Positions 63,078-64,000 of a stretch of DNA of 64,000 nucleotides are shown here, piece by piece. This DNA comes from Clostridia bacterium (GTDB lineage Bacteria; Bacillota; Peptococcia; DRI-13; SM3-B62): NCBI GenBank assembly GCA_018433675.1, contig JAHDQS010000003.1, positions 32,493 to 96,492 of the forward strand. The letters are read 5' to 3'. The first letter of the stretch is position 1. The number at the start of each line of letters is the position of its first letter. Below the pieces are notes generated by a model. It was given only the letters and a program-made list of their open reading frames with translations. It did not search any database and was not told where the DNA came from. The translations under genes and the position numbers were made by a program.

Positions 63078-63242
63078 GAGGATACGGAATTAATCGAGCA
63101 GCCGGACAGTATATGCCTTAACCGCCACATGATTGTGGGCGGGAAGAAGTTTGCCGTCAGGTCTGCATTCCCAAAAACCGCAGCCACAACACCTACGAAA
63201 AAGATCCTCACCTAAATCGATAAGGAGCAGGAAAACAGATGA
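63078..63242 (+). pseudogene. Degenerate small-gene remnant before the recombinase
   Basis: The plus-strand reading gives EDTELIEQPD ... NRHMIVGGKKFAVRSAFPKT ... KKILT-stop-IDKEQENR-stop. The shape, a small beta-type domain before a recombinase, resembles TnpW-like proteins of clostridial transposons, now broken by a stop and lacking a start. The identification is tentative. Confidence 0.3.
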
Positions 63243-63357
63243 AATTCTTTCGGAAATTCAGTAGACTTCTGGCAAACTCTTCGGTATGCTTGGGATTGCG
63301 GAAAAATCCGTATTCCCAGAATTCCGTATCGGTTTGCCAAACGAAAAGGAAGTTATT

Positions 63358-63867
63358 ATGACACAGGCAAACCAAAAGTATACAATGCTCTGCGGCAGAC
63401 TGAGCCAAGAGGACGAGCGCGACGGCGAATCCAACAGCATTCAGAATCAAAGACTGATGCTGGACAAATACGCCGCCGACAAAGGATTTGAGAACATTCT
63501 CTTCCTTTCCGACGATGGCTACAGCGGAACAAGCTTTGACCGTCCCGGCTGAAACGAGGTCATGAGGCTAGTCGGAACCGGCGAAGTGGCAACTATCATC
63601 GTCAAGGATATGTCCCGATTGAGGAGAAACTACTTACTGGTCGGGCATTATACTGAGATGGTATTTCCCAGCAACGATATCCGCTTTATCGCCATAAACG
63701 GCAACGTGGACAGCCTTTATGGTGATAACGACTTCACCCCGTTTAAGAATCTGTTCAACGATTTCTACGCCAAGGATACCAGCAAGAAAATCCGGGCGGT
63801 CAAAAAAGCGCAGGCGGAGCGAGGCGAGAGAGTTGCCACAAGAGCGCCCTACGGCTACAAAATCGGG
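63358..63867 (+). pseudogene. Large serine recombinase, broken and truncated
   Basis: The start MTQANQKYTMLCGRLSQEDE and SNSIQNQRLMLDKYAADKGF match the catalytic domain of large serine recombinases of Tn-type elements. In this fragment the usual Y-x-RLS nucleophile region reads MLCGRLSQEDE. A TGA stop at 63550-63552 interrupts the frame at FDRPG-stop-NEVMRL. The reading then continues with DMSRLRRNYL and APYGYKIG until 63867, where a group II intron begins. The element is thus dead at this site. Confidence 0.85.
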
Positions 63868-64000
63868 TAGGAGGCTACCCATTACTTGAGTAGCCGACCT
63901 CCCACAGAACCGCACGTACCGTTCGGTATACGGCTCCTCCCAAGTTTACACACGAACAGACTCGTAGTAATCGAGAAAATCAAAATATCCAGCCTTCTTA
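63867..64000 (-). mobile_element. 3' end of a group II intron, antisense to the recombinase
   Basis: On the minus strand domain V is intact at 63936-63907: GAGCCGTA/TGCGGTTC lower stem, a CG bulge, TACC/GGTA upper stem and the AGC triad. Domain VI follows (63903-63871: GGAGGTCGGCTACTC ... GTAGCCTCC) with its bulged region, and the intron ends in TAC near 63867. It lies antisense to the recombinase, so splicing cannot rescue that gene. The rest of the intron is beyond the window. Confidence 0.88.
63946..64000 (-). CDS. Group II intron maturase/reverse transcriptase, C-terminal end
   Basis: The last 17 codons and stop (KKAGYFDFLDYYESVRV) of a frame that enters from the right edge. The position, just before domain V, and the Y/F-rich end fit an LtrA-type intron protein. 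Nothing more can be said from this fragment. Confidence 0.6.
   Translation of the reverse strand, partial: KKAGYFDFLDYYESVRV

Noticed and set aside
1..64000. CRISPR arrays, tRNA and rRNA genes
   Set aside because: I looked for regular short repeats with spacers and for tRNA/rRNA signatures on both strands and saw none.

Overview
The window reads as a chromosome segment of an anaerobic, low-to-mid GC Bacillota (Clostridia-like) bacterium. The evidence is two T-box leaders, a TPP riboswitch, strong GGAGG ribosome-binding sites, rho-independent terminators, a trimeric NAD-linked [FeFe] hydrogenase, TRAP transport, a two-subunit Fe-S hydro-lyase and a sigma-54 activator. No rRNA, tRNA or CRISPR array was seen.

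Layout. 1-7251 (minus): a Pel-type exopolysaccharide operon with PelF glycosyltransferase, two DivIVA-like coiled-coil proteins, PelG exporter and two membrane proteins, the last cut by the left edge. 7513-9533: galE and a DegV protein. 9605-12640 (minus): a TPP-riboswitch operon for a thiamine-precursor ABC transporter. 12921-20503: a GntR regulator, a DctPQM TRAP transporter, an AtuA-like/DUF4387 pair, a VOC protein and a two-subunit fumarase/tartrate-dehydratase-like enzyme, probably one carboxylate-use locus. 20591-26500: a peptidase, a 669-bp repeat-flanked segment placed at the 3' end of hydA, and hydCBA. 26612-28897: a T-box leader, DAHP synthase and prephenate dehydratase. 28988-35205: a TSUP permease, a diguanylate cyclase, AzlCD, an oligopeptide-binding lipoprotein and an aminotransferase. 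35239-40029: a second T-box (probable Phe specifier), Lrp/AsnC regulator, aminotransferase, an aconitase-family enzyme and a membrane protein. 40138-48432: GntR, amidohydrolase, cysteine-desulfidase-family protein behind a sigma-54 promoter, the sigma-54 activator, then GntR, cis-prenyltransferase-like and glutamate-synthase-like genes. 48773-51763: DUF5320, two NifX-like proteins and two ferredoxin-containing MinD-type ATPases.

51942-62665 (minus) is a defence island arranged as one apparent operon: Xre regulator, AAA+ ATPase plus subtilisin-like protease (an IetAS-like pair), a type I methyltransferase fused to a single target-recognition domain, HsdR, and an unrecognised 421-residue protein. 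This compound arrangement is the best candidate for an undescribed system. From 62875 to the right edge lie decayed mobile-element remains: a serine recombinase pseudogene with an in-frame stop, interrupted by an antisense group II intron whose maturase runs off the window.

Regulatory threads. TTGTATACAA palindromes occur before the GntR/TRAP locus and again before the aconitase gene, suggesting shared control. A different paired GTATAC-type repeat lies before the glutamate-synthase-like gene. The hydrogenase and aromatic operons diverge from a spacer carrying three GCAAAAAGT repeats.
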